A DNA stretch of 64,000 nt from Brenneria bubanii (GCF_022378355.1 NZ_JAKMAJ010000001.1:186001-250000); one strand, 5' to 3'; numbered from the stretch's first letter, positions 20,853 through 30,823 are shown. Notes: generated by a model not told the origin, from the letters alone. Translations and numbers: made by a program.

Positions 20853-22928
20853 TCAGGAAAAAGCAACGCCCTTATCATCCTCGTCGCCGATAAGTACCCA
20901 GCGTTGCCAATCCCGAGAAACCGCAAGATTATTATCATGCAACGCTTCGGCGGTTTCTTCGCGCCAGCGTTGCAGTAACGCTTTTTTCCCCGGCAGTCCA
21001 AGGGCCTTCACCATTCGCTCGCTATCCAGCGGCGCGTCAATCAGCATACGCAATGCCGGCAGCGCCAGCCCAGATCCTGCCAGTAGTCGAGATAGCGACG
21101 CCAGACTCGCCTCCATCGGCCGATGGGCAAAAGCGAAACCGGCCAGCGCGCGCCAGTCTTCGCAGTCCAGTTCGGTTGAGGCATCCAGCGGCAATGACAA
21201 ATCCAACGGCACGATCCGGCGCAGCCAGAACCAATCCCGGCTCAGACGTTGGGTCGCTTGTTCAACCAGCAAACGACCGGCGGCACTCAGGGGCAATAAG
21301 GCCATCGCGCTGTAACAACCGCTGCTGGCCTCAAGATGGCTGCCTATTCGCACCAGTTGAAAGCCGCAGGACTGCCAGAACGCCCACAAATCCGCCTGAT
21401 AACCAAAACTGACCGACAGATAATCCAACCCCTGGCGTTGCGCTATCCGCTGCTGAAACGCCACCAGGGCGCGTCCAATGCCCTGCCGCCGACAAGATGC
21501 CGTAATGGCCACGCGGCTGATGCGCCGGGAATGCAGCATCGGCGCCGTCCATTGCCCGCCATGCGCCGCCAGCGATTGCGCCACCAGGTTACCGCGCGGG
21601 CGCCGGCGTCCGGCCCACACCGCATGCGCCAGTTCGCGAGATAGTCCGCCCTCTTCCACCATCCACAGCACGCCGCACAGCGAACCGGAGACGCTGGCGC
21701 TGCACAGGCGCATGCCGGGAGCATCCAGAATACGGCGTAAATCAAGGGGGGACGTGCGGTAGTGGGCGCTGCACAACAACGCATAGCACTGTTGTAACCG
21801 CCGGGGGTGCATAATCCAGTCGTCGGCATGTTCCTCACGAAGTGCGCATTCTGCCGACGACGCCGGATTTTTCCCATCGCCCACGTCATAGGATTCCGCA
21901 AACAACAGCGCGTTATCCAGCACGCGTTCCAGCGGATCGTCATGAGCCCAGCGTAACGGCTCATTCAGGGTGAATGCCTGCCATTGCGGCAGCGAGGCGC
22001 AAAACTTCAGTAAAAAACCGCGGCCGGTGCCTTCATATCCCTGCACGGTGGTGGTCATTAAAATACGCGGAAAATAGGGCAACAGCGCCGTCAGGACGGA
22101 AGAAGGGATCGCCGCCGCTTCATCGATCAATAACCAATCAACCGCCGGCTGTGGATGCCGGCGGCAATACTCCAGCAGCGCGTCGGGCGCCCAGAACCGA
22201 GTCCCAGCGCCGGCATGCCGTTGCAGCACCTCCGTGGATGAACGGGAAGGCGCGGTAGCCCAACACTCGCCCGTACAGCGACGGGATAACATGCCGGCCA
22301 GCGCCGACTTGCCCCGCCCGCGCGCCGCGGTGACCACATACACGCCCGGCGCCGCCGCGTTTAACCGCTGTAAAATACGCTGCTGTTGACTGGTCGGCTC
22401 GCCGTCGGCGGGCTGCCAGGCGGGCCGACGATGAAGCGGGCTGATAGCCAGCGCCGTTCCCTGACGCCAAATGACGACCTCATCATCAGCCAGCAAATGC
22501 TGCTGAAGGTGGCGGACGAAACGGGGGGTGGGTATCGGCAGCGGACATTCGCTCCAGCGCAGGCTGTCGTCATCCGGCTGATTTACCCAGGTTCGCCATT
22601 CCGGCGTCAGCAATATCAGCCAGCTTCCCGCTCGCAGCGTGCCCGCCAGCATCGCCCAGGCTTCCGCATCCAATCCCTGACGGGCATCAAAAATCGCATG
22701 CGTGAACTCCCGCCCAAGCAAAGTACGCATTTTGCCGGCAGGTAATGATGTCATGTCCGGCGGCGAACAGGGACCAATCCACAGCCAGTCCCCGTCCAGT
22801 TGGTGACGAAACGCCAGCGCCTGTGACTCACACCAGTCAGGTTCCCCGCTGAGCACCAATAACCGGCGCACGCAGTTACACTGCTGTTGGCGCTGGCTGT
22901 TGCCGAAATCAGAGAGGAAGCGGCTCAT
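20853..22928 (-). CDS. tmcA: tRNA(Met) cytidine acetyltransferase TmcA
   Basis: 691 residues. It acetylates C34 (ac4C) of the elongator tRNA-Met anticodon using acetyl-CoA and ATP. An N-terminal DUF1726 domain, a RecD-type helicase domain with Walker A AARGRGKSAL near residues 201-210 and Walker B WLLIDEAAAIP, then a GNAT acetyltransferase domain (ITASCRRQGIGRALV) and a C-terminal tRNA-binding domain. Somewhat G/C-richer than its neighbours. Upstream in the transcript is the DUF441 gene; downstream is the broken ypfH. Confidence 0.95.
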   Translation of the reverse strand: MSRFLSDFGNSQRQQQCNCVRRLLVLSGEPDWCESQALAFRHQLDGDWLWIGPCSPPDMTSLPAGKMRTLLGREFTHAIFDARQGLDAEAWAMLAGTLRAGSWLILLTPEWRTWVNQPDDDSLRWSECPLPIPTPRFVRHLQQHLLADDEVVIWRQGTALAISPLHRRPAWQPADGEPTSQQQRILQRLNAAAPGVYVVTAARGRGKSALAGMLSRRCTGECWATAPSRSSTEVLQRHAGAGTRFWAPDALLEYCRRHPQPAVDWLLIDEAAAIPSSVLTALLPYFPRILMTTTVQGYEGTGRGFLLKFCASLPQWQAFTLNEPLRWAHDDPLERVLDNALLFAESYDVGDGKNPASSAECALREEHADDWIMHPRRLQQCYALLCSAHYRTSPLDLRRILDAPGMRLCSASVSGSLCGVLWMVEEGGLSRELAHAVWAGRRRPRGNLVAQSLAAHGGQWTAPMLHSRRISRVAITASCRRQGIGRALVAFQQRIAQRQGLDYLSVSFGYQADLWAFWQSCGFQLVRIGSHLEASSGCYSAMALLPLSAAGRLLVEQATQRLSRDWFWLRRIVPLDLSLPLDASTELDCEDWRALAGFAFAHRPMEASLASLSRLLAGSGLALPALRMLIDAPLDSERMVKALGLPGKKALLQRWREETAEALHDNNLAVSRDWQRWVLIGDEDDKGVAFS

Positions 22929-22943
22929 GGGTTACAAAGACAA

Positions 22944-23396
22944 TCAGGTTTTGCCGATCAGCAAAGAGAGAAGGCCGGCGGCGATCAGCGGCCCGACGGG
23001 AACACCGCGGAACAGAGCCACGCCCATCACCGTGCCCACCAGCAGTCCTGCGACCACCGAAGGTTGGTTGCTCATCAGGGAAACGCCTCGTCCCCCCAGC
23101 CAGGACACCAATACGCCGATAACAATCGCCAGTACCGATTTCCAGCTCAGGAAAGAGTGGATGACGTCTGCCGCGGTAATTTTTCCACTGGCAATCGGCG
23201 CCATCACGCCAATGGTGAGAATGATAATCCCAATCGTCAGACCGTACTTTTCTACCCATGGGAAATAGTTATTCAGCGGGGTAATGCGAACAGCCAATAA
23301 AATCAGAATAGCCAGCGTAACGGTCATGTTGTGGCTGATAATGCCTAATCCTGCCAGAACCAGCAAAATCAATAACGTTGGATCAAAATAGGCCAT
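22944..23396 (-). CDS. DUF441 (YeaL/UPF0756) membrane protein
   Basis: 150 residues beginning at the ATG ending 23396, preceded by AAGGA. Four to five hydrophobic helices make up almost the whole protein ([46 protein letters not shown]). Matches the YeaL family, whose function is unknown. E. coli yeaL maps elsewhere; the gene at this site in E. coli (ypfJ) is different. It lies 15 bases upstream of tmcA, so the two share a transcript. Confidence 0.85.
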   Translation of the reverse strand: MAYFDPTLLILLVLAGLGIISHNMTVTLAILILLAVRITPLNNYFPWVEKYGLTIGIIILTIGVMAPIASGKITAADVIHSFLSWKSVLAIVIGVLVSWLGGRGVSLMSNQPSVVAGLLVGTVMGVALFRGVPVGPLIAAGLLSLLIGKT

Positions 23397-23573
23397 GAAA
23401 AATCCTTGCCCGTATAACAAAAAGAAAATAATGAGATGATTCGTGGGCGGCTTGCGCCGCGGCGGGCAATGATAGCACTAATAGTTAGTCGGCGCAGGAT
23501 GAAAGGCGATGCGTCCGTTCGGATTGCCAGATCGGTCCGGCATCGGACAACCCGAACGTAAACGATTGCGCTG

Positions 23574-24287
23574 TTAGTCTAATTTAATGCCGAGACGCTG
23601 TGCGACCTCTTCGTATGCTTCGATCAGGCCGCCAAGGCTTTGACGGAAACGGTCTTTATCCATTTTATTCAGCGTGGCTTTATCCCACAGGCGGCTGCCG
23701 TCAGGCGAGAACTCATCGCCCAGCACCACTTCGCCTTTAAACAAACCGAATTCCAGTTTGAAATCCACCAGGATCAAACCGGCATCATCAAACAGTTTGC
23801 TCAGCACGTCATTCGCTTTATAGCTAAGCTCCTTCATGCGGGCAAGATGCTTTTCACTCACCCAGCCAAAGGTTTTGCAATAAGACTCATTGACCATTGG
23901 GTCGTGCATGGCATCATTTTTCAGGAACAAATCAAACAGCGGAGGATTGAGAACGATCCCTTCTTCAACGCCCAGACGTTTCACCAATGAGCCGGCGGCA
24001 CGGTTACGCACCACGCATTCCACCGGCACCATGTCCAATTTTTTCACCAGCACTTCGTTATCAGAGAGCAGGCTCACCATTTGGGTTGGAACGCCGGCTT
24101 CTTCCAGTTTGCTCATGATGAAATGGTTAAATTTGTTATTCACCATTCCCTTACGATCAAACTGCTCAATGCGAGCTCCATCCCCTGCTGACGTATCATT
24201 GCGAAACTCCAGCACCAGTAGGTCAGGATCTTCGGTGGTATAGACGGTTTTCGCCTTCCCACGATACAACTCAGCTAGCTTTTGCAT
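23574..24287 (-). CDS. purC: SAICAR synthetase
   Basis: 237 residues, identical to E. coli, with the start at [16 protein letters not shown]. It joins aspartate to CAIR with ATP in de novo purine synthesis. The family blocks [12 protein letters not shown] and LVDFKLEFG are intact. It lies after bamC in the dapA-bamC-purC order but is separated by a 368-base gap holding a palindromic repeat, and probably has its own promoter. A purR-like core AAACGTTT lies at 24409-24416 but the flanks match the operator poorly. Confidence 0.97.
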   Translation of the reverse strand: MQKLAELYRGKAKTVYTTEDPDLLVLEFRNDTSAGDGARIEQFDRKGMVNNKFNHFIMSKLEEAGVPTQMVSLLSDNEVLVKKLDMVPVECVVRNRAAGSLVKRLGVEEGIVLNPPLFDLFLKNDAMHDPMVNESYCKTFGWVSEKHLARMKELSYKANDVLSKLFDDAGLILVDFKLEFGLFKGEVVLGDEFSPDGSRLWDKATLNKMDKDRFRQSLGGLIEAYEEVAQRLGIKLD

Positions 24288-24486
24288 CTTTATTACTCCA
24301 CACAATGAGGGCCAACCGCACACGGCCCGAGAATTTAACGCCCATCCCCTGCTTACCTGATGCTGCCGCTTATCAACAGTAATCACGGATCCGAATCGCT
24401 TGCCTGAGTAAACGTTTCAGCTTCGTGTGCTTTGCCTCGCCGCAACCCCAGTAATTCTGGGTATCGATTATTTAGTTAATGAATAA

Positions 24487-24505
24487 GGGTCGGAAAATCC
24501 GACCC
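24487..24505. repeat. small inverted repeat beside the bamC-purC palindromic element
   Basis: GGGTCGG-AAAAT-CCGACCC, 7-bp perfect arms, directly abutting the larger palindromic element at 24506. No T-run; it could be a processing or pausing hairpin in the bamC-purC transcript. Confidence 0.5.
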
Positions 24506-24646
24506 TATACCCTTCATCTTTCAAGTTGCAGGTGCGTTGGCCGCCTGATTGCCCGGTCCTTCCTGATACTTGACCGTAAAGGCCAACGCGTTGCGTTGTT
24601 CAGAATAACAGCGCTGTATCCCGCGCCTTGAAATCTACTGGGTATA
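24506..24646. repeat. dispersed palindromic element, copy A
   Basis: 141 bases with inverted ends: TATACCCTTCATCTTTCAAG at the left and CCTTGAAATCTACTGGGTAT at the right, plus inner GCGTTGGCC / GGCCAACGC arms. Same family as the copies at 44924, 47223 and 55529. It lies between bamC and purC, starting 8 bases after the bamC stop. Confidence 0.8.
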
Positions 24647-24654
24647 TAAACTAC

Positions 24655-25689
24655 TTAGTTGAATGCCGCCTGGAATACCGACACCAGCGCATCATTCTGC
24701 GACTGGCTCAGGGTATGTCCTTTGGCGTCGATAAATTGCAGACTGCTGCGGTTATCAAGATCACCGACCTGCAATTTGTATTTACCGTTGGGAAGCTCAG
24801 GGTCTTTGGCCCCTAACGTTTCCCACGTACCGCTACCAGGCGCCTTGTAGGTGATAGAAACGGAGCCCTGCGGACGGCTACGATCGTCGACCTGCATACC
24901 GATTTTGCCTAACGCGGCCGGCAAGCGATCCCATACCAGGATATAAGATCCGCGAACCACCAACAGCGGCAGGCCGGTATCGTCCGCGCCGCTCTGTACA
25001 TCCAGAGAACCGGTGGTGCGATGCGCCAGCGCGCTTTCACGTTCGTTCGCCTGACTATCCAAGGACTCGGTAATGGTATTCAACATCAACCCGGTATAGC
25101 GCTGGACCTGAACGGAGTCGGTAACGGGCGTATTCTGTTGTTCCAATGCCTGCAGGGTAACGACCACCGCCGTCTGATAGCCCTGCTGCCGAACCGCTAT
25201 CTGGTAACGTCCCCGATATTGGAGATCCTCATCCTGACGCGCCCAGGTAATCCAATCCGTCATCAACGTTTGGCTGGCATCCTGGCGGCTGGCGATGACG
25301 AAATTCTTATCTTGCAACGCACGAATAACCTGAGACCACAATTGGTTATTTTGCGCGCTGCTTTCCAACAGCAGCGTCGCGGTATTGCCTGAGAACTGGG
25401 TGCGAGAACCATTCAACAAAGCCAATGGCTGCAGCGGCGGGCGAATATCCAGCGCCTTGCCTACAGCACCATTCTGGGTTACCGGCGGTATATCATAATC
25501 CCCATTTTGCACCGGCAAGATCATACCGGACGGCGTATTCAGCGCCTTCTGCTCTGGGGTCTGTAAATAAGATTCATCGCCATTAACCTGACGCTTATAG
25601 CGCTGATCGCTGGAGCACGCGGCCAGCAACATCACTAACGATATGCCGACTACTTTTGCCACCATCGACTTTTGTAATGAACCAGTCAT
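24655..25689 (-). CDS. bamC: BamC, outer-membrane assembly lipoprotein
   Basis: 344 residues (E. coli 344). Lipobox at Cys25 ([11 protein letters not shown]), an unstructured N-terminal segment that contacts BamD, then two helix-grip domains. Part of the BAM complex that folds beta-barrel proteins into the outer membrane. It starts 16 bases after dapA ends, the usual dapA-bamC operon. Confidence 0.96.
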   Translation of the reverse strand: MTGSLQKSMVAKVVGISLVMLLAACSSDQRYKRQVNGDESYLQTPEQKALNTPSGMILPVQNGDYDIPPVTQNGAVGKALDIRPPLQPLALLNGSRTQFSGNTATLLLESSAQNNQLWSQVIRALQDKNFVIASRQDASQTLMTDWITWARQDEDLQYRGRYQIAVRQQGYQTAVVVTLQALEQQNTPVTDSVQVQRYTGLMLNTITESLDSQANERESALAHRTTGSLDVQSGADDTGLPLLVVRGSYILVWDRLPAALGKIGMQVDDRSRPQGSVSITYKAPGSGTWETLGAKDPELPNGKYKLQVGDLDNRSSLQFIDAKGHTLSQSQNDALVSVFQAAFN

Positions 25690-25705
25690 TAAATCTCCCT
25701 AACGG

Positions 25706-26584
25706 TTACAGCAAACCAGCTTGCTTCAGCGCACGCGCCAGTACCGTCTGACCGGACTCGGTCAAAGGCGTCATGGGCAGGCGAAGCGTATCGGTCGCCA
25801 TGAGTCCCAACTCCTTACAGGCCCACTTCACCGGAATAGGATTGGGTTCAACAAATAATTTCTGATGCAACGGCATCAGGCGCTGATTTAAACGACGCGC
25901 TTCAACAAAATTGCCTTGCGCCGCCAGCCTGCAAAGTTCAACCATTTCACGCGCGGCGATATTGGCCGTAACGGAAATAACCCCTTTGCCGCCTAGTTGC
26001 ATAAAGTCTAAACCGCTCGCGTCATCGCCGCTCAACAGAATAAAGTCTTCATTAACCAGCTCTTGGATCTGACTTACCCGACTTAAGTTCCCCGTCGCTT
26101 CTTTAATCGCCACAATATTTTTAATTTCGGACAGGCGCGCGACCGTTTCCGGCAACATGTCGCAACCGGTACGCGAAGGTACGTTATAGAGAATTTGCGG
26201 CAGATCGGTATGCTCGGCAATCGCCTTGAAGTGTTGATACACCCCTTCCTGGGTCGGTCGATTGTAGTATGGCGCTACCGTCAGGCAACCTACCACCCCG
26301 GTATCGTGAAACCGTTTGGTCAGCGAAATGCCTTCAGCCGTGGCATTCGCCCCGGTCCCGGCAATAACCGGGATACGGCCGTCGCTCAGTTCCAACGTCA
26401 TCATGACCACATTGCCATGCTCTTCATGGCTCAGCGTGGCGGACTCGCCCGTCGTCCCGACGGAGACAATCGCCGATGTACCGCTGGCAACATGATAATC
26501 AATAATTTTTTTTAGGCTCGCCCGGTCGACGGCGCCTTTGGCGTCCATCGGCGTAACCAGCGCAACAATACTTCCCGTAAACAT
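25706..26584 (-). CDS. dapA: 4-hydroxy-tetrahydrodipicolinate synthase
   Basis: 292 residues (E. coli 292), start at [13 protein letters not shown]. It condenses pyruvate with aspartate semialdehyde, the first committed step to lysine and diaminopimelate. Schiff-base Lys161 (AIKEATGN), Tyr133 (YNVPSRTG) and the GTTGES motif (residues 43-48) all fall at E. coli positions. Its upstream region, shared with gcvR, holds the 72-bp tandem repeat. Confidence 0.98.
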   Translation of the reverse strand: MFTGSIVALVTPMDAKGAVDRASLKKIIDYHVASGTSAIVSVGTTGESATLSHEEHGNVVMMTLELSDGRIPVIAGTGANATAEGISLTKRFHDTGVVGCLTVAPYYNRPTQEGVYQHFKAIAEHTDLPQILYNVPSRTGCDMLPETVARLSEIKNIVAIKEATGNLSRVSQIQELVNEDFILLSGDDASGLDFMQLGGKGVISVTANIAAREMVELCRLAAQGNFVEARRLNQRLMPLHQKLFVEPNPIPVKWACKELGLMATDTLRLPMTPLTESGQTVLARALKQAGLL

Positions 26585-26695
26585 TGGCCATTCCCTCCAC
26601 AAACAAGTTCTTCATGGTACTTTTGACCTCTATGCAAAAGCAAGCGCGCAACGGCGTTGTAGGCATTTGACTCACGGTTTTTTTGCTGTTGCCGA

Positions 26696-26878
26696 TTCGG
26701 GCCGCCGCAAGCGGCGTTAAAAATTGCTCCCGGCTTTTTGAGGGCGGACTATCCTTGTCCGCCCCCCTTCGGGCCGCCGCAAGCAGCGTTAAAAATTGCT
26801 CCCGGCTTTTTGAGGGCGGACTATCCTTGTCCGCCCCCCTTCGGGCCGCCGCAAGCAGCGTTAAAAATTGCTCCCGGC
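26696..26878. repeat. 72-bp tandem repeat, about 2.5 units, between dapA and gcvR
   Basis: Units begin at 26696, 26768 and 26840 (each TTCGGGCCGCCGCAAGC...), exactly 72 bases apart, nearly identical; the third stops at CTCCCGGC (26878). Each full unit holds two hairpins, GCCGC-CGCAA-GCGGC (unit 1 form) and GGGCGGAC-TATCCTT-GTCCGCCC. As 72 is divisible by 3, the unit stays open in several frames: 24-residue periods RAAASSVKNCSRLFEGG... on plus and SREQFLTLLAAARRGADK... on minus. A plus frame runs through it into gcvR without a stop. Confidence 0.93.
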
Positions 26879-26931
26879 AATTTTTTATGTTTACCATGTG
26901 TTTTTCACAAGGAAGCACAGGACGTACGATT

Positions 26932-27501
26932 TTGTCGAGCTTACAAGAACACTATCTGGTTATCACCGCAGTCGGTGCCGATCGCTCGGGAATTGTTAAT
27001 GCGATCACCCGTCACGTCAGCAGTTGCGGCTGTAATATCGAGGATAGCCGTCTTGCCATGCTGGGCAAAGAGTTTACGTTTATCATGTTGCTTTCCGGAA
27101 GTTGGAACGCGATTACGCAGATTGAATCCACCCTGCCGCTGAAAGGGGCCGAGATGGATTTATTAATCGTAATGAAACGTACGGAATCGCAGGCCCGGCC
27201 GCCGATGCCATCCACCGTTTGGGTGAAAGTGGATGTGACGGACTCTCCGCACATCATTGAGCGCTTTACCGATCTGTTCGATTCGCACCAGATGAACATC
27301 GCCGAACTCGTATCCAAAACCCAATCCGCCGAGGAAAATCAGCCGCCGCGATTACACATTCAAATCACTGCGCACAGTCCTGCCATGATGGCTGGTTCAA
27401 TTATTGAGCCAGCCTTTTATCAGCTATGTACAGAACTGCGCGCACAGGGCAGTATTAGCGTCGTGAACTATCCACAGCATGAAGAAAAAGACGGAGAGTA
27501 G
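26932..27501 (+). CDS. gcvR: GcvR, glycine-cleavage regulatory protein
   Basis: 189 residues from a TTG at 26932 (AGGA 9 bases upstream); this gives SSLQEHYLVITAVG, matching the 190-residue E. coli protein. In-frame ATGs at 26887 and 26896 are alternatives with poorer ribosome sites. Two ACT domains (about residues 7-80 and 95-170; CGCNIEDSRLAMLG is the signature). GcvR binds GcvA and blocks activation of gcvTHP when glycine is low. It is followed 2 bases later by bcp. Confidence 0.92.
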   Translation: MSSLQEHYLVITAVGADRSGIVNAITRHVSSCGCNIEDSRLAMLGKEFTFIMLLSGSWNAITQIESTLPLKGAEMDLLIVMKRTESQARPPMPSTVWVKVDVTDSPHIIERFTDLFDSHQMNIAELVSKTQSAEENQPPRLHIQITAHSPAMMAGSIIEPAFYQLCTELRAQGSISVVNYPQHEEKDGE

Positions 27502-27503
27502 TG

Positions 27504-27971
27504 ATGAATACACTGAAAGCCGGTGATATTGCACCGAAATTTAGCTTACCCGACCAGGACGGCGAACCGGTAAATTTAACCGACTTCCAGGGGCAGAAAG
27601 TATTGGTTTATTTCTACCCTAAAGCCATGACGCCAGGCTGCACCGTTCAGGCTTGCGGTCTGCGTGACAATATGGACGAGCTGAAAAAATATGGCGTGGA
27701 AGTCATCGGCATCAGCACTGACAAGCCTGAGAAGCTGTCGCGTTTCGTCGAAAGAGACCTATTGAACTTTACCCTGTTGTCTGACGAAGAACATCAGGTT
27801 TCAGAGCAATTCGGCGTATGGGGTGAAAAAACCTTTATGGGGAAAACCTATGACGGTATCCATCGCATCAGTTTTCTGATTGATGAGTCGGGCAAAGTCA
27901 TCAAGGTTTTTGATGATTTTAAAACCAGCAATCACCACGACATCGTGCTGGACTACCTGAAGACAGCCTGA
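27504..27971 (+). CDS. bcp: Thiol peroxidase Bcp (peroxiredoxin Q)
   Basis: 155 residues. Atypical 2-Cys peroxiredoxin with peroxidatic Cys46 and resolving Cys51 (TPGCTVQAC), the E. coli positions. It reduces hydroperoxides in the cytoplasm with thioredoxin. The ATG at 27504 is 2 bases after the gcvR stop, so the pair is co-translated. Confidence 0.96.
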   Translation: MNTLKAGDIAPKFSLPDQDGEPVNLTDFQGQKVLVYFYPKAMTPGCTVQACGLRDNMDELKKYGVEVIGISTDKPEKLSRFVERDLLNFTLLSDEEHQVSEQFGVWGEKTFMGKTYDGIHRISFLIDESGKVIKVFDDFKTSNHHDIVLDYLKTA

Positions 27972-27993
27972 TCCGCACGCCGTCAGAAATCTG

Positions 27994-28023
27994 ACCGGCA
28001 CGCCTTACGAGGGTGCCGGTTTA
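27994..28023 (+). terminator. candidate bcp terminator
   Basis: 8-bp arms ACCGGCAC / GTGCCGGT about 23 bases after bcp, followed by only a short TT. It separates gcvR-bcp from bepA. Confidence 0.45.
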
Positions 28024-28171
28024 CGCCATCGTTACCGTCTGAGCGCCAGACTGATGATATTCCCGCCCCACTCCACGATTTTCCCGTACAAATATTTCAT
28101 TGTGCGCCGGCGCTGGCTAAGATGGTTAACAGCCCCCTCACCTATAGATGTTGATAAGGTTATCTACCGTT

Positions 28172-29635
28172 ATGTCTAGCCGGTTAAGAAAAATGGTCAT
28201 CGCCGTCCTGTCGGGGGCGATGCTGACTGGTAATATGCTTCCCGTTCAGGCGGAAGTACAGGATCAACTGCCAGAGATCGGCACGACTGCCGGCAGTACG
28301 CTCAGCATCAATCAGGAACTGGCCATGGGCGATTTTTATGTTCGCCAATTACGCGCCGGCGCGCCCCTGATCAACGATCCGCTGTTATCAAACTACATTA
28401 ATCAATTAGGCAATCGGCTGGTCAAACAGGCCGACTCCGTACGCACCCCGTTTCACTTTTTCTTGATCCGCAATGATGAGATCAATGCCTTTGCCTTCTT
28501 TGGCGGCAACGTCGTTCTGCACACGGCGCTGTTTCGCTATGCGGACAACGAAAGCGAGCTGGCGTCGGTATTGGCGCATGAAATTTCGCACGTGACGCAG
28601 CGCCATTTGGCGCGCACCATGGAGTCGCAGCAGCGCAGCGCGCCGCTGACCTGGGTCGGCGCATTGGGATCCATTTTACTGGCGATGGCGAATCCGCAAC
28701 TGGGGATGGCCGCGCTGAGCGGGACCATTGCGGGGAGCCAACAGGGACTGATTACCTTTACCCAGGCCAACGAACAGGAAGCGGATCGCATTGGCATTCA
28801 GGTATTGCAACGCGCCGGCTTCGACCCGCAGGCGATGCCCAATTTCCTGCAAAAGCTGGCCGACCAGTCGCGATACTCATCAAAGCCGCCGGAAATATTG
28901 CTCACGCACCCCCTGCCGGAAAGTCGACTGTCCGATGCGCGCAACCGCGCCAACCAGATGCGCTCCACGCCGGTGCAATCCTCCCAGGATTTTCTGTTGG
29001 CCAAGGTCCGCACTTTCGGCATGTATGGTTCGGCGGCCCGGCCGCTGAGCGATGACCTGCTGAATAGCTGGGCCAAGGGAAACGTCCGCGAGCAATTGGC
29101 GGCCAAATACGGCGAGGCGATCCGTTTTTATCAGGCAAAAAAATACGATGACGCCCGTCGTGTATTACAGCTGCTGCTGAATAACGCGCCGAACAACCCG
29201 TGGTTCCTGGATTTGATGACCGATATCGACTTAGGGCAAAACCGTGCGCCGCAGGCTATCGCGCGGTTGGAAAAGGCGGCGGACGTACAAAATAACCCCA
29301 TACTCCAGCTCAACCTGGCGAATGCTTACGTCGAGGGCAAACAGCCGGCTGCCGCGAGTAAAATACTTTATCGCTACACCTACGCTCATGCCGACGACCC
29401 GAACGGTTGGGATTTACTGGCGCAGGCCGCCGCCGCTCAGGGCATACGGGCGGAAGAATTATCCGCCCGGGCGGAAAGTCTGGCGTTGACCGGGAATCTC
29501 GATCAGTCGATTCGTTTATTAAGCAACGCCAGCTCGCTGGTGAAACTTGGCAGCCTGGAACAGGCGCGTTACGACGCCCGTATCGATCAGCTACGCCAGC
29601 TTCAACAACGTTTTCGTCAGTACCAGAAATCCTGA
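28172..29635 (+). CDS. bepA: BepA, periplasmic metalloprotease/chaperone
   Basis: 487 residues from the ATG at 28172; this start puts the HExxH zinc site at H136-E137-H140 exactly as in E. coli BepA (an ATG at 28148 adds 8 residues). Signal peptide ([15 protein letters not shown]), M48 protease domain with third ligand in NEQEADRIG, then C-terminal TPR repeats. It helps mature LptD and degrades stalled outer-membrane proteins. The permease gene perM, adjacent in E. coli, is absent here. Confidence 0.95.
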   Translation: MSSRLRKMVIAVLSGAMLTGNMLPVQAEVQDQLPEIGTTAGSTLSINQELAMGDFYVRQLRAGAPLINDPLLSNYINQLGNRLVKQADSVRTPFHFFLIRNDEINAFAFFGGNVVLHTALFRYADNESELASVLAHEISHVTQRHLARTMESQQRSAPLTWVGALGSILLAMANPQLGMAALSGTIAGSQQGLITFTQANEQEADRIGIQVLQRAGFDPQAMPNFLQKLADQSRYSSKPPEILLTHPLPESRLSDARNRANQMRSTPVQSSQDFLLAKVRTFGMYGSAARPLSDDLLNSWAKGNVREQLAAKYGEAIRFYQAKKYDDARRVLQLLLNNAPNNPWFLDLMTDIDLGQNRAPQAIARLEKAADVQNNPILQLNLANAYVEGKQPAAASKILYRYTYAHADDPNGWDLLAQAAAAQGIRAEELSARAESLALTGNLDQSIRLLSNASSLVKLGSLEQARYDARIDQLRQLQQRFRQYQKS

Positions 29636-29656
29636 CGGCATAAAGGAAAAACATTC

Positions 29657-30013
29657 ATGACTAAAAGCGTGACGATTTATCACAACCCGCGCTGCGCCAA
29701 AAGCCGCGAAACGCTGTCGCTGCTTAGGCAGCAAGGCATTGATCCCCAAGTTATTTTGTATCTGGACGTTGCGCCCGACGCCGAAACGCTGGCTCGCCTG
29801 ATTCACCAGCTCGGCCTTAGCGGCGCGCGCGACCTGATGCGCCGCAAAGAAGATCTCTACCGTCAGCTCAATCTTGCCGATGCCCATCTGACCGAAGAGC
29901 AACTTATCGAGGCGATGGCGAATCATCCCAGGTTGATTGAACGCCCCATTGTGGTTGCCGGTCAGCAAGCGCGCATTGGCCGCCCGCCGGAGCAGGTATT
30001 GGAAATTTTATAG
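29657..30013 (+). CDS. yfgD: YfgD, ArsC-family reductase
   Basis: 118 residues. Glutaredoxin/glutathione-dependent arsenate reductase family with the single catalytic Cys13 in YHNPRCAKSRET and the ERPIVV segment near residue 95. No other ars genes are nearby, so arsenic resistance is doubtful. It starts 21 bases after bepA and converges on hda. Confidence 0.93.
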   Translation: MTKSVTIYHNPRCAKSRETLSLLRQQGIDPQVILYLDVAPDAETLARLIHQLGLSGARDLMRRKEDLYRQLNLADAHLTEEQLIEAMANHPRLIERPIVVAGQQARIGRPPEQVLEIL

Positions 30014-30031
30014 ACGGAAAAGACCCGCCGG

Positions 30032-30733
30032 TTACAGGTCGAGGATCTCTTTTACGAAGGGGATGGTCAGTTTGCGCTGCGCGGTGATGGAAGCGTGATC
30101 GAGCTGATCCAGCGTCATAAAAAGCGTGCGCATCTCCCGATCCAGCCGCTTAAGCAAAAAACGGCTGACATCTTCCGGCAGCTCAAACCCGCGCAGTTTG
30201 GCGCGCAGCTGCAACGCTTCCCCTTTTTCCTGGTCGGACAGCGGCTGAAGCTTATAGATCTGTCCCCAGTCGAGACGGGAAGATAGATCGGGCAAATGCA
30301 GATTAAGCTGACGCGGAGGACGATCCCCGGTAATGAGCAATCGGGCGCGCCCGGTTTCCTGGATGCGGTTATAGAGGTTGAATACCGCCATTTCCCAGGC
30401 TTCATCGCCGGCGATAGATTCAATATTGTCGATGCACACCAGCGACAGTTGCTCCATGCCGTCCAGCACTTCGGGCACGAAATAGGCGCGTTTATCCAGC
30501 GGCACATAGCCGACGGCCTGACCACGATGGGATAAATCGGCGCATGCCGCGTGCAGCAGATGACTGCGTCCTCCCCCTTCCCGCGACCAGAAGTAAATAT
30601 AGCTTCCGTGTTCCTGATGCAGCGCGGCGGTAATGGCGGCAAGAAGAGACGCGTTCTCTCCCGGATAGAAACTGGAGAACGTTTCGTCGTCAGGTAAATA
30701 AAGTGGCAATGAAAGCTGTGCCGGCGTGTTCAG
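30032..30733 (-). CDS. hda: Hda, DnaA inactivator (CTG start)
   Basis: 233 residues from a CTG at 30733-30731, with GAGGTG 3 bases upstream. E. coli Hda also starts at CTG and is 233 residues, beginning [22 protein letters not shown] (30739) and a TTG (30748) upstream are in frame but the GTG sits inside the ribosome site. QLSLPL is the beta-clamp binding motif; an AAA+ domain follows ([13 protein letters not shown] as Walker A, LVCIDNIE as Walker B). Clamp-bound Hda stimulates ATP hydrolysis on DnaA, preventing re-initiation. Confidence 0.93.
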   Translation of the reverse strand: MNTPAQLSLPLYLPDDETFSSFYPGENASLLAAITAALHQEHGSYIYFWSREGGGRSHLLHAACADLSHRGQAVGYVPLDKRAYFVPEVLDGMEQLSLVCIDNIESIAGDEAWEMAVFNLYNRIQETGRARLLITGDRPPRQLNLHLPDLSSRLDWGQIYKLQPLSDQEKGEALQLRAKLRGFELPEDVSRFLLKRLDREMRTLFMTLDQLDHASITAQRKLTIPFVKEILDL

Positions 30734-30785
30734 AATCACCTCAAGCAAGACAGGCAGGAAAACGGAGCGAGTCTATCATAGAAAC

Positions 30786-30803
30786 CGGGCTCTGTTGAGC
30801 CCG
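30786..30803 (-). terminator. terminator-like hairpin after uraA
   Basis: CGGGCTC-AACA-GAGCCCG read on the minus strand, followed by GTTTCT, 21 bases after the uraA stop and before hda. Confidence 0.5.
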
Positions 30804-30823
30804 TAAGTTGCCGTTACCCGACC

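Noticed and set aside
24406-24420. PurR operator for purC
   Set aside because: Only the AAACGTTT core matches; the outer GC and CG positions that are perfect at purM are missing.
26696-26878. CRISPR array
   Set aside because: The units abut with no spacers, the period is 72 bp, and no cas genes are near.
26683-26931. GcvR starting upstream of the repeat array
   Set aside because: The family N-terminus begins at SSLQEHY; the upstream codons are repeat translation. Kept only as a finding about the open frame.
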